DNA from: Pedobacter steynii
Lineage (GTDB): Bacteria; Bacteroidota; Bacteroidia; Sphingobacteriales; Sphingobacteriaceae
NCBI RefSeq assembly: GCF_001721645.1
Contig: NZ_CP017141.1
Span: forward strand, 5,518,001-5,582,000
Reading direction: 5' to 3'
Length of the DNA: 64,000 bases
The translations under genes were made by a program, and so were the position numbers. This document shows positions 1 to 9,167 of this stretch, in pieces. The notes below the pieces were generated by a model. It worked only from the letters and a program-made list of their open reading frames with translations. It did not search any database and was not told the origin of the DNA. Numbering within the stretch: the stretch's first letter is position 1; the number at the start of each line of letters is the position of its first letter.

Positions 1-270
1 TTGGTCTGGAGTGAAATGTTTGTGAAGGCCTTGATGCCCGTTGTCCTTGGAAAAGAGGGGGACAATTTTGCTTTTGAATCACATCCGGACGATCAACGGA
101 GGAGTCCGGATCTATTTTCAGGAAAGCCTGCCTCAGGAAAACCTTTATTGAAACAAAAGGGAGGCCAACCGCAAACACTTCATCAATATTTCTGGATATT
201 GGCATTGTCAGTTTTTATACTGGAGAGAATGTTGTCTTTTAATCATAAAAGAGGGGTTGGTCATGGTTGA
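1..270 (+). CDS. C-terminal end of a BatA-like membrane protein (partial)
   Basis: Only the last 89 codons are inside the window; the reading frame is open to the left edge, so the true start lies upstream. The visible part ends with a hydrophobic helix (WILALSVFILERMLSF) and a short basic tail (NHKRGVGHG). A terminal helix followed by an E-R-x-L-type motif and a basic tail is how BatA/VWA-type membrane proteins of Bacteroidota usually end. The next gene starts inside this one (ATG at 263, stop at 268-270), which implies translational coupling with the DUF4175 gene. The family call is inferred from the tail and the neighbours; the diagnostic N-terminal double helix is not in view. Confidence 0.6.
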   Translation: MVWSEMFVKALMPVVLGKEGDNFAFESHPDDQRRSPDLFSGKPASGKPLLKQKGGQPQTLHQYFWILALSVFILERMLSFNHKRGVGHG

Positions 271-2440
271 GCAGGGGACAGAAAAGAGAATTCAGCTTTG
301 GAAAATACAATGGAGAATGGCCCTTCTGTTTCAGCTGGTGGCCGTTAGCCTGGGGCTTTCCATGGTTATAACCTCGGTAATTATTCAACTGTTTTCCTGG
401 ACTTCCTGGACAATAGTTATGCTTTTCTCTATTTTTCTCCTGGCATTTATTGTCGGTAGCCTTAAAAATCCTTTTTGGAAAATCGATGCCTTGAGTATCT
501 CCAGGTATCTGGATGCGCAATTTCCGGAGCTGGAGGAGAGCACTGGCCTCCTGTTGAAGTCTTCAGCGAAATTATCTCTGCTGGAACGCTTACAACAACA
601 AAAGCTGCATCGGTTGATTAGGGAAATACCTGCTCCTAAGGAACCCCTGAGGAAACTGGGGTGGTCCATATTACTATTGATAACAGCTATGGTGCTGAGC
701 TTTGGTATTTCTTCTTTAAAGCGATTGGATACGCTACAGAAGGCCACTGTTGCCGGACAAGCGACTTCGGTCGTAAAAGAGCATATTCCAGCTCAGATTG
801 CTTCTTTCTCGCTAAAAATCAGCCCACCTGCTTATACCGCTCTCAACGAAAGCAGGCAGCAGCAATTTGCTATACGGGCAGCTACAGGATCGGTAGTTAG
901 CTGGGAGATTCGAACGAATGAACCGGTTAAAAAGCTAAAGCTAATTTTTAATGATCAGCAAGTGGCAACATTGGCTTCAACCAATGGACAAGGGCTGGAA
1001 TGGAAATTCCTGAAAGCCATGAATCAGGCAGGCTTCTACCAGATCGAGCTTGATGGAAAAAAATCAGATCTTTATCAGGTTACGCTAATCCCTGATTTGC
1101 CCGTATCCATCCGAATCAGGCAACCAAAGCCGCATACTACGATAGACTTTGGACAAGCTCAGCGCGTAAACCTGATGCTCCATCTAAGCGATGATTACGG
1201 TATTAAAGATGCCTCAATCTCTGCAACCATGGCTAGTGGTAAAGGCGAGGGTGTCAGTTTCACAGAGAAAAAGTTGCTTTTCAATACTACTTTTAGCAAT
1301 AGCAGATCGATGTCCCTGAATAAGACAATAGATTTAAAGAGCCTGGGTATGAAACCAGGTGATGAACTCTATTTTTTTGTAAAGGCGCTGGATAATCATG
1401 GCCAGGTCAGCAGATCGGACGTCTATTTTGTATCTATTGTTGATACCACGGAGCTCATGAGTATGGCAGGGATGACCAATGGGGTAAACCTGGTTCCTGA
1501 GTATTTCAGAAGTCAGCGTCAAATCATCATAGATACGGAAAAACTGCTAGCTGAACAGCCTAAGCTGACAGATGAAGCATTCAAAAACAGAAGTAATACA
1601 TTGGGTATAGATCAGCGGCTGTTGCGCCTGCGTTACGGTAAATTCCTTGGAGAGGAAACGGAGACTGAAATCGGTGCAGATCACGATCATGAGGAAGGTC
1701 ACGAGCACGAAGGAGTAGAAGAACACCATGAAAAAGAAGAGATTAAGCCGGCGCAAAAGTTTGGTGATGTAAAGGCAATTATGGATAGCTATTCCCATAA
1801 ACATGATATCGCCGAAGACGCTACTTTTTTTGAACCGGAATTGAAAGCACAATTAAAAGCAGTACTTACTGAAATGTGGAGTTCTGAATTAAGGTTAAGG
1901 ACGTATAAAACGAGAGATGCCCTGCCGTTTGAGTATAAAGCATTACGTTTACTCAAAGACCTTCAGCAGAAATCCAGAGCTTACGTAGCCAAGACTACGG
2001 TTAAGGTGGCACAGTTAAAAGAAGAAAAACGCCTTTCTGCAGAGCTGGACAAGATCACTCAACCGAACCAGCAAAATACTTTCGAACCTAAAGATAAAAA
2101 AACTACAATTTTAAAGCTTGCGCTGAGTGCATTGGAAAGCAGAAAAACCGGAATGATGTTTAACACTGAAGAGTCTGCTTTACTCAGAGAAACAGAAAAA
2201 TATATGGTCATAGCCGCTTCAGATAACCCATCCGTTTTTTTACCCGCATTAAAGGAATGGAGAAAACTCCTAACAGGTGGGAAAGTATCAGAAAGAGAAA
2301 TCGCCAGGATTCAAAGTGCGATTGGAAAGATGATCGGACCAGAACAAGCCTTTCCTCAATTGCCTTCTTCAACACCTGCGTCAACACTTTACCAAAAGTA
2401 TTTCCATCAGCTTAAGGGAGGAGGAACCAATGGAATTTAA
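263..2440 (+). CDS. DUF4175-type membrane protein with a His/Glu-rich loop
   Basis: A 725-residue protein with two N-terminal membrane segments (about residues 19-40 and 47-66), a third at about 134-153, and then a long extracytoplasmic region. It begins as DUF4175 proteins of Bacteroidota do, with the ISPPAYTAL stretch after the third helix. I chose ATG 263 over the in-frame TTG at 257 because a GAGGGG stretch sits just before it and it overlaps the upstream stop. Residues about 471-494 form a His/Asp/Glu-rich stretch (DHDHEEGHEHEG, then EEHHEKEE), a plausible metal-binding loop. Such genes commonly sit beside MoxR, DUF58 and BatA genes; molecular function is unknown. The stop overlaps the next start by 11 bases. 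Confidence 0.75.
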   Translation: MVEQGTEKRIQLWKIQWRMALLFQLVAVSLGLSMVITSVIIQLFSWTSWTIVMLFSIFLLAFIVGSLKNPFWKIDALSISRYLDAQFPELEESTGLLLKSSAKLSLLERLQQQKLHRLIREIPAPKEPLRKLGWSILLLITAMVLSFGISSLKRLDTLQKATVAGQATSVVKEHIPAQIASFSLKISPPAYTALNESRQQQFAIRAATGSVVSWEIRTNEPVKKLKLIFNDQQVATLASTNGQGLEWKFLKAMNQAGFYQIELDGKKSDLYQVTLIPDLPVSIRIRQPKPHTTIDFGQAQRVNLMLHLSDDYGIKDASISATMASGKGEGVSFTEKKLLFNTTFSNSRSMSLNKTIDLKSLGMKPGDELYFFVKALDNHGQVSRSDVYFVSIVDTTELMSMAGMTNGVNLVPEYFRSQRQIIIDTEKLLAEQPKLTDEAFKNRSNTLGIDQRLLRLRYGKFLGEETETEIGADHDHEEGHEHEGVEEHHEKEEIKPAQKFGDVKAIMDSYSHKHDIAEDATFFEPELKAQLKAVLTEMWSSELRLRTYKTRDALPFEYKALRLLKDLQQKSRAYVAKTTVKVAQLKEEKRLSAELDKITQPNQQNTFEPKDKKTTILKLALSALESRKTGMMFNTEESALLRETEKYMVIAASDNPSVFLPALKEWRKLLTGGKVSEREIARIQSAIGKMIGPEQAFPQLPSSTPASTLYQKYFHQLKGGGTNGI

Positions 2441-4214
2441 ATACATTGCTATTGCCATTTGTCTGATTCTGACAATTTTGTTTTTTGTAAAGGAATGGCG
2501 TAGACCCAATCGGGCGAGGTTGGGCTGGAGGCTGGCAGCAACTGGTATTGCAATGATCTGTTTTGCGTTATTCATCATTCCCATTACTTACAAGGTACAG
2601 AAACCGGAACGTCTGAACGAGATAAATCTGCTTAGTCCGGGCGTATCAAAGGCTCAGGTTGATGGTTTAAAAGGCCGGACTGTGACGAGCGACCGGCAGT
2701 TGTATCAATCATTAAAGATACCTGGGCTCACTCTGATTACCGATCTTCCTTACTTTTTACAATCTGAGCCGGGAATAAATCATTTAAATATATATGGTTA
2801 TGGCTTAAGTAAGGATCAGCTTCAGGAATTAAAAGACTATCAGTTGGATTTTTACCCTGCAGCAGGGCCCAAAGGGTTGATTTCAGCAAGCTGGAATTCC
2901 AGGTTAAAGAATACAGAACAATTGTCCTTACAAGGGACCTATCAGCATGTGGGGAAACTTCCCGTAAAGTTGTTGCTGCAGGGGCTGGGTACTCCTCTGG
3001 ATTCTCTGATAATTAGCACTGAAGGCGAAAACACTTTCTCTTTAAAAGCCAGGCCACGGCAATCAGGAAAAGCAGTGTATCATTTGATAGTTATGCAGGA
3101 TCAAGATACACTTTCAAAGGAACCATTAGCTTTGGAAGTAAAGGATGCAAAGCCGTTAAGAGTACTTATGCTGGCTGCTCATCCTGATTTTGAGTATAAA
3201 TTTCTTAAAGAATGGTTTTTTGAAAAGCAATACCCGGTGATTTTAAGAAGCAGGATCAGTAAAGATAAATACAGTACGGATTTCCTGAATAGTGAACGCA
3301 CAAATGTAAACCGGATCGATAAGGGCTTATTAAATAAAACAGACCTGCTGATCATTGATGAAGAAGAAATGAGTATGCTCAGCGGATCTGAGCTTGGAGC
3401 CATTAATACTGCAGTAGATTTAGGCTTGGGGCTGCTGGTCAGGATAAGCATGCAGAAGCCTGGCACCGCAATCAGTAAGTATTTTAACAGATATGAATCT
3501 CCGGCTCTAAAAAACAAATCACTGACGGTTGGCTTTTCGGAAGAAAAGCATTTTTTTAATCCATTGCCGTTTGAGCAAACACTATTGATCAGATCTGGTT
3601 CTGAAGATCAGCCCTTAGTTGTAGAAAAAACGGGTAGGGTATTGGTAAACACCCGCATCAGCGGAATGGGTAAGCTGACCGGCAGTGTAATTCCGGCTAC
3701 TTATCACTGGCTGCTGAATGGTCAGGACACTGATTATGCTGATTTCTGGTCTGAGGTGTTGACGCAGACGGCAAGAAAGGCAGCTTTAGAGGAGAGCTGG
3801 TATATGGAACCGGCGATTCCAGCGCCCCGGCAGAAGCTAACGGTTACCGTTGAGCAGGCCTTGGTGGAAAAAGTGCCTGTAATTGCTATAAATGGCGGAA
3901 AGCTAAGTCCTTTGCAAAACATAGAACTCCCATTTCAGTGGCAGGCCACAGCCTGGGCTACTGATCGGGGTTGGAATGCACTCCAGCTCAATGGCAAAAC
4001 AGAATATTTCTACGTGTATGGGAACGAAGACTGGGAGGGGCAACGGAATACTATAAAATTAAAAAATACCTCTGCATTTGTAAATGCACAAAAACTCAAT
4101 ACCAAATCTTTAGAAACGAGCATTTTAGTGAATAAACAGATTTCTTTATGGTGGGTTTTTATTCCTTTTCTTCTGGCTGTAACTTTTCTATGGTGTGAAA
4201 CTAAAATGTTATAA
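2430..4214 (+). CDS. BatA-like membrane protein, function unknown
   Basis: A 594-residue protein with two N-terminal membrane helices (about 5-21 and 29-50), a large soluble middle, and a C-terminal helix (about 572-590, WWVFIPFLLAVTFLWCE) before a short tail. The middle part (from about residue 245, VLMLAAHPDFEYKFLKEW) resembles the glutamine-amidotransferase-like domain found in large BatA-family proteins. A purine-rich GGAGGAGGAACC stretch immediately before ATG 2430 is the strongest ribosome-binding site I noticed in the window. It overlaps the DUF4175 gene by 11 bases and ends 68 bases before the first TldD gene, so it could be part of one long transcript. No catalytic residues are obvious. 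Confidence 0.65.
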   Translation: MEFKYIAIAICLILTILFFVKEWRRPNRARLGWRLAATGIAMICFALFIIPITYKVQKPERLNEINLLSPGVSKAQVDGLKGRTVTSDRQLYQSLKIPGLTLITDLPYFLQSEPGINHLNIYGYGLSKDQLQELKDYQLDFYPAAGPKGLISASWNSRLKNTEQLSLQGTYQHVGKLPVKLLLQGLGTPLDSLIISTEGENTFSLKARPRQSGKAVYHLIVMQDQDTLSKEPLALEVKDAKPLRVLMLAAHPDFEYKFLKEWFFEKQYPVILRSRISKDKYSTDFLNSERTNVNRIDKGLLNKTDLLIIDEEEMSMLSGSELGAINTAVDLGLGLLVRISMQKPGTAISKYFNRYESPALKNKSLTVGFSEEKHFFNPLPFEQTLLIRSGSEDQPLVVEKTGRVLVNTRISGMGKLTGSVIPATYHWLLNGQDTDYADFWSEVLTQTARKAALEESWYMEPAIPAPRQKLTVTVEQALVEKVPVIAINGGKLSPLQNIELPFQWQATAWATDRGWNALQLNGKTEYFYVYGNEDWEGQRNTIKLKNTSAFVNAQKLNTKSLETSILVNKQISLWWVFIPFLLAVTFLWCETKML

Positions 4215-4282
4215 AAGTTCTTAGCCATTCCTTTTCGGAATAAGTAAATTGGGGATATTATTAACCTAACCAATCGAACCAC

Positions 4283-5917
4283 TTGAAAAGAAAAGACTTT
4301 CTCTACTTATCCGGAATAGGTATGGGGGCGTTACTGCTTCCCGATCTCTCTGCTTTCGGAAATCCAATAGATCCCTTACAAGCGTTGGAGGGAGTAGATG
4401 TTAAAATTAAAAAAGAACTGGCCGATGTAGCGTTAAACGCGGCAAAATCTAAAGGGGCCAGTTATGCCGATATCAGAATCGGACGGTACCTGAACCAGTT
4501 TATCGCCACCCGGGAGAAAAGAGTTCAGGGGGTAGCAAATACCGAGTCCTATGGAATCGGTGTACGGGTACTTGCAAATGGATGCTGGGGTTTTGCAGCA
4601 ACGAATAAAGTAACGAAGGAAGATGTGGCGAAAGCCGCTGAACAGGCTGTGGCTGTTGCTAAAGCAAATGCTAAAATACAGGGTGAACCGGTTCAGCTGG
4701 CTCCTCAGAAAGGATTTGGTGAAGTAAGCTGGAAAACACCTATAGAGATCAATGCTTTTGAAGTCCCTGTAAAAGAAAAAGTAGACCTGTTGCTGAATGT
4801 GAATGATATTGCCATGCAGAATGGAGCTAGTTTTGTTAATTCCGTGATTTTTGCAGTCAACGAGCAGAAGTATTTCGCTTCCACAGACGGTTCTTATATC
4901 GATCAGGACATTCATCGTATTTATCCGTCCTTTAATGTAACAAGGATAGATCGGGAATCCGGAAAATTTCAGACGAGATCTGCCCTCAGCTCTCCAATGG
5001 GAATGGGTTATGAATATATGACTGCCCGTCCGGAGGATAAAGTACAGGGTGTGGTTACGCGTTATAAAGGCCGCTATGACATGCTGGAAGATGCGAAATC
5101 TGCAGCACTTAATGCCAGTGAAAAAGTAAAAGCCAAATCTGTTGAACCAGGAAAATATGATTTAGTTCTTGATCCTTCTCATTTATGGCTGACCATCCAT
5201 GAATCTGTCGGCCATCCTACGGAATTGGATAGAGTATTAGGTTATGAAGCGAATTATGCAGGAACCAGTTTCCTTACTCTTGATAAATGGAAATCTAAAA
5301 ATTTTAAATTCGGTAGCGATAAAGTAAATGTTATTGCAGATAAAACACAGGTGGGCTCATTAGGTGCGGTAGGTTATGATGATGAAGGAGTAAAATGTAA
5401 AAAGTGGGACATTATTAAGGATGGTGTGTTGGTAAACTATCAGGCTACCCGTGATCAGGCTCATATTATTGGATTAGATGAATCCCAGGGTTGTTGTTAC
5501 GCTCAGGGATGGGATGACGTGCAGTTTCAGCGGATGCCCAACATCTCCCTCAAGGCAGGAAAAGAAAAACTGAGCGTGGACGACATGATTAAGAATGTGG
5601 AGAAGGGGATTTATATCATTGGAAATGGCAGTTTTTCTATTGATCAGCAACGCTATAATTTCCAGTTTGGCGGACAAACATTCTATGAGATTAAAAATGG
5701 AAAGATTGTGGGCATGCTGAATGATGTCGCTTATCAATCGAATACCCAGGAATTCTGGAATTCATGTTCTGCAATCTGCGACCAGAATGATTACCGTCTG
5801 GGCGGCTCTTTTAACGATGGTAAAGGACAGCCATCTCAAAGCAGTGCAGTGTCTCATGGTAGTGCAACTACCCGTTTTAATGGAGTTAATGTTATTAATA
5901 CAGCAAGAAAGATTTAA
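4283..5917 (+). CDS. TldD/PmbA family metalloprotease, Tat-like signal (D paralogue 1)
   Basis: A 544-residue member of the TldD family, whose E. coli members form a TldD/TldE protease that processes peptides such as microcin B17. The HExxGH metal motif is intact (H306, E307, H311, followed by PTELDRV). The N-terminus KRKDFLYLSG plus a hydrophobic stretch resembles a Tat signal, although the second arginine is lysine here. The start is TTG at 4283; no in-frame ATG lies just upstream. The tail around D512-GKGQ and the H525 SHG motif aligns with the region that holds the third (Cys) zinc ligand in E. coli TldD, but no Cys is present there. It is followed after 2 bases by its TldE-type partner. 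Confidence 0.85.
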   Translation: MKRKDFLYLSGIGMGALLLPDLSAFGNPIDPLQALEGVDVKIKKELADVALNAAKSKGASYADIRIGRYLNQFIATREKRVQGVANTESYGIGVRVLANGCWGFAATNKVTKEDVAKAAEQAVAVAKANAKIQGEPVQLAPQKGFGEVSWKTPIEINAFEVPVKEKVDLLLNVNDIAMQNGASFVNSVIFAVNEQKYFASTDGSYIDQDIHRIYPSFNVTRIDRESGKFQTRSALSSPMGMGYEYMTARPEDKVQGVVTRYKGRYDMLEDAKSAALNASEKVKAKSVEPGKYDLVLDPSHLWLTIHESVGHPTELDRVLGYEANYAGTSFLTLDKWKSKNFKFGSDKVNVIADKTQVGSLGAVGYDDEGVKCKKWDIIKDGVLVNYQATRDQAHIIGLDESQGCCYAQGWDDVQFQRMPNISLKAGKEKLSVDDMIKNVEKGIYIIGNGSFSIDQQRYNFQFGGQTFYEIKNGKIVGMLNDVAYQSNTQEFWNSCSAICDQNDYRLGGSFNDGKGQPSQSSAVSHGSATTRFNGVNVINTARKI

Positions 5918-5919
5918 TT

Positions 5920-7236
5920 ATGGCCATATTAAGTAAAGAAGAAGCTCAGGCAATACTAAAAAAAGTACTCAGCTTTTCAAAAGCAGATTCCTGTGAAATC
6001 AGTTTAAACGGATCAGATGGCGGAAACATCCGTTATGCCAGAAATGCGGTATCTACAGCCGGACAAATCAGTGTGATGGACCTGGCGGTAAGTTCAACTT
6101 TTGGCAAAAAAACCGGAACAGCTACGATTAATGAATTTGACGATGCTTCCCTTCAGAAGGTCGTAAAAAGGGCAGAAGAGCTGGCGATGCTGGCTCCGGA
6201 AAACCCGGAGTTTATGCCTTTGCTTGGACCTCAGGATTTTGAAGATTCCCCAACCTATAACGAAAGTACAGCTGCTATAACGCCGGATACCAGAGCAGAA
6301 ATGGTGGGTAAAAGTTTACAGGTTTCTAAGGCAGCAAACCTGGAGGCCGCTGGATTTCTTGAGAATTCGACAAGGTTTGATGCGGTTATGAATTCAAAAG
6401 GCCTGTTTGCTTACAATAAAAGAACGAATGTGTCTTTCTCGGTTACTGTGAGAAATCAGGCAGGAACAGGGTCAGGGTATATCGAACAGCAATTCAATAA
6501 CCTTGATAAAATGGATACGCTAAGCTTAAGTAAAATCGCTGCATCAAAAGCAACAGGTTCGGCAGGTGCAAAAGCGATAGAGCCAGGAAAATATACGGTC
6601 ATATTAGAGCCACTTGCAGCCAGTGATATGTTGGGGAATATGTTCCGGGGATTTGATGCCCGCAGTGCAGACGAAGGCAGAAGTTTTATGAGTAAAAAAG
6701 GAGGAGGCACCCGTTTGGGGGAACAACTATTCTCTGAAAATGTAAGCATCTATTCAGATCCGATGCATCCCGAAGTTCCTTCGGCAGCATGGACAGAGGA
6801 CGGCTTAAAAGTAAAAAGAACACAATGGGTGGAAAAAGGTGTGGTTAAAAATCTGTCTTACTCCAGGTATTGGGCCGGACAAAAAGGAGTAGAACCTGTT
6901 CCCTTTAACCGGAGTATTGTGATGGAGGGTGGCACTCAGTCGTTGGAAGAACTTATAAAAAGCACCGAAAAGGGAATTTTGGTCACCAGGTTCTGGTATA
7001 TACGATCTGTAGATCCTCAGACTTTACTGTTAACTGGACTAACCAGGGATGGTACATTTTATATAGAGAATGGCGAGATTAAGTTCCCCGTTAAAAACTT
7101 CAGGTTTAATGAAAGCCCGGTGATTATGCTCAATAATGTGGAAGCATTGGGTAAACCGGTAAGAACGGGGAGTGGCATGATTCCACCAATGAAAATCAGG
7201 GACTTTACTTTTACTTCTTTGTCTGATGCAGTCTAG
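5920..7236 (+). CDS. TldE/PmbA-like partner subunit (E paralogue 1)
   Basis: A 438-residue TldD/PmbA family protein of the TldE type, lacking the HExxxH motif of its neighbour. It starts at ATG 5920, two bases after the TldD stop, so the two should be made together. In E. coli the TldE subunit pairs with TldD in a heterodimer, and that is the expected role here. It has no signal peptide (MAILSKEEAQ), unlike the adjacent TldD. The C-terminal part from about residue 345 (TRFWYIRSVDPQTLLL through FPVKNFRFNESP) is almost identical in protein to the second TldE gene at 10814, while the DNA differs at many third positions, which indicates an old duplication under purifying selection. Confidence 0.85.
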   Translation: MAILSKEEAQAILKKVLSFSKADSCEISLNGSDGGNIRYARNAVSTAGQISVMDLAVSSTFGKKTGTATINEFDDASLQKVVKRAEELAMLAPENPEFMPLLGPQDFEDSPTYNESTAAITPDTRAEMVGKSLQVSKAANLEAAGFLENSTRFDAVMNSKGLFAYNKRTNVSFSVTVRNQAGTGSGYIEQQFNNLDKMDTLSLSKIAASKATGSAGAKAIEPGKYTVILEPLAASDMLGNMFRGFDARSADEGRSFMSKKGGGTRLGEQLFSENVSIYSDPMHPEVPSAAWTEDGLKVKRTQWVEKGVVKNLSYSRYWAGQKGVEPVPFNRSIVMEGGTQSLEELIKSTEKGILVTRFWYIRSVDPQTLLLTGLTRDGTFYIENGEIKFPVKNFRFNESPVIMLNNVEALGKPVRTGSGMIPPMKIRDFTFTSLSDAV

Positions 7237-7259
7237 ATTTATTTTAAAGGTATTTGTTG

Positions 7260-7346
7260 AAAAAGAAGCATTATTATTCAAAGGCTGGAATGTTTGCCCT
7301 GAAGGGGGCAAATCTTCCTATGCCTGTTCATAATAAGCATCTTTTT
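7260..7346 (+). repeat. Hairpin repeat copy A, 3' of tldE-like gene 1 (probable terminator)
   Basis: An 87-base imperfect inverted repeat beginning 23 bases after the TldE stop. Outer arms AAAAAGAAGCAT... and ...ATAAGCATCTTTTT pair; the inner stem is TTTGCCC-TGAAGG-GGGCAAA, followed by the conserved asymmetric segments GGCTGGAAT on the left and TTCCTATGCC on the right. It ends in a T tract, so it can act as a Rho-independent terminator. Two further copies (12168 and 17331) share the core sequence and not only the pairing, so this is a repeat family. Confidence 0.75.
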
Positions 7347-7432
7347 CCTGGAAGCCCACTTACCGCTTTAATTCCATAAAGCGGGGTTTATTAAGCGTAA
7401 AAGATTACCAAACGACTACTAAATTACAGAAA

Positions 7433-9073
7433 TTGAGAAGAAGAGATTTTTTATATATGACCGGAATGGGCATAGGTGCCTCCATGGTTCAGGGCATGCC
7501 GGTTTTTGGAAAAGAAATTAGTGTGGAAGAAGCATTGACACCGGTCGATGTACGCTTAAAAAAAAGAATGGCTGATGTTGCCCTCAATGCAGCCCGCTCA
7601 AAAGGCGCTACTTATGCAGATGTACGCATAGGCAGGTATTTAAACCAGGTGATTGCCACCCGGGAAAACCAGGTGCAGAACATTGCCAATTCAGAGTCTT
7701 ATGGAATGGGGGTCAGGGTAATTGCAAATGGTAGCTGGGGTTTTGCCGCAACGAATAATCTGGACAACGACAGCATTGCAAAAGCAGCAGAAATGGCGGT
7801 CGCCATTGCTAAAGGAAACGCAAAGCTGCTTGTGGAACCCGTACAGCTAGCAGCACAGAAAGGTTTTGGTGAGGTAAGCTGGAAAACTCCTGTGGAAATC
7901 AATGCTTTTGAGGTTCCGATTACAGATAAGGTGAACCTATTGCTGAATGCAAATAATGAAGCCATTAAAGGAGGGGCAAAATATGTGAATTCAAACCTGT
8001 TTATGGTCAATGAACAGAAATATTTTGCTTCTACAGATGGTTCTTATATCGATCAGGATATTCACCGCGTCTGGCCTACATTTACGGTAACCAGGATTGA
8101 TCCGGCAGGAGGGAAATTTGAAAGCAGAAATGCACTAAGCGCACCAATGGGAATGGGTTTTGAATACCTGACACCCAAAGACAGCGAGCAGATCAAAGGT
8201 GGCCCTTTAACTATGTATAAGAAACGTTATGACCTGATTGGAGATATCAGGGAAGCAACAGTACATGTAGCAGAAAAGCTGAAAGCCAAACCAGTATTGC
8301 CAGGCAAATATGATCTTGTACTGGACCCTACGCATTTATTTCTTACCATTCATGAATCTGTTGGCCATCCTACGGAGCTGGACAGGGTGCTTGGTTATGA
8401 AGCTAATTATGCCGGAACCAGCTTCCTGACGCTGGATAAATGGGAGAGTAAGAAATTTAACTTCGGAAGTAAAGCAGTCAACGTTATCGCTGACAAGACG
8501 GAGCCTGGATCATTGGGTGCTGTTGGGTATGATGATGAGGGCGTGAAATGTGGCAACTGGGACATTATCAAAGACGGCATTCTGGTCAACTACCAGACCA
8601 TACGGGATCAGGTTCACATTCTTGGTCTTAAAGCATCTCAGGCCTGTTGTTATGCAGATAGCTGGGAGAGCATCCAGTTCCAGCGAATGCCAAATGTTTC
8701 GCTGGCACCAGGTAAAGAACCGTTGAGTGCCGCAGACCTGGTTAAGGACGTAGAAAAAGGAATTTACATGTTTGGCAGGAATTCCTATTCTATCGATCAG
8801 CAGCGTTATAATTTCCAATTTAGTGCACAACTGGCCTATGAGATCAAAGATGGTAAAATAACCGGCATGCTTAAGGATGCATCCTATCAGGCCAACACCC
8901 AGGAGTTCTGGAATTCCTGTACTCAGCTTTGTGATCAGGATGACTACCGTTTAGGAGGAACATTTGCGGATGGAAAGGGGCAGCCCGGACAGGTGAGTGC
9001 CGTTTCCCACGGCAGCCCTACTTCCAGGTTTAACGGGGTGAATGTGATCAATACGGGAAGGAAATTAGGCTAA
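7433..9073 (+). CDS. TldD/PmbA family metalloprotease with Tat signal (D paralogue 2)
   Basis: A 546-residue TldD-family protein with an intact HExxGH motif (H307, E308, H312) and a clear twin-arginine-type N-terminus (MRRRDFLYMTG then a hydrophobic stretch), so export by Tat is likely. The start is TTG at 7433, as in the other two D paralogues. It stands alone: hairpin copy A separates it from the gene before, and the next gene, 94 bases on, is another D paralogue, so it has no TldE gene directly behind it. The tail has DGKGQP and an SHGSP motif instead of the Cys-containing ligand region of E. coli TldD. It may use one of the two flanking TldE proteins. Confidence 0.85.
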   Translation: MRRRDFLYMTGMGIGASMVQGMPVFGKEISVEEALTPVDVRLKKRMADVALNAARSKGATYADVRIGRYLNQVIATRENQVQNIANSESYGMGVRVIANGSWGFAATNNLDNDSIAKAAEMAVAIAKGNAKLLVEPVQLAAQKGFGEVSWKTPVEINAFEVPITDKVNLLLNANNEAIKGGAKYVNSNLFMVNEQKYFASTDGSYIDQDIHRVWPTFTVTRIDPAGGKFESRNALSAPMGMGFEYLTPKDSEQIKGGPLTMYKKRYDLIGDIREATVHVAEKLKAKPVLPGKYDLVLDPTHLFLTIHESVGHPTELDRVLGYEANYAGTSFLTLDKWESKKFNFGSKAVNVIADKTEPGSLGAVGYDDEGVKCGNWDIIKDGILVNYQTIRDQVHILGLKASQACCYADSWESIQFQRMPNVSLAPGKEPLSAADLVKDVEKGIYMFGRNSYSIDQQRYNFQFSAQLAYEIKDGKITGMLKDASYQANTQEFWNSCTQLCDQDDYRLGGTFADGKGQPGQVSAVSHGSPTSRFNGVNVINTGRKLG

Positions 9074-9167
9074 AAATATAGGGGGAGGTAAAGCCGGTAG
9101 ACTGTAACTTTTACTGACAATTGGCGTCTGACAATTAATATTAATTAACCTTAAAAACCACCTTAAC

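Noticed and set aside
4433..4915. A 160-codon minus-strand frame inside the first TldD gene
   Set aside because: The TldD frame has intact family motifs along its length; similar antisense frames recur in the same region of the paralogues, as expected from shared codon patterns.
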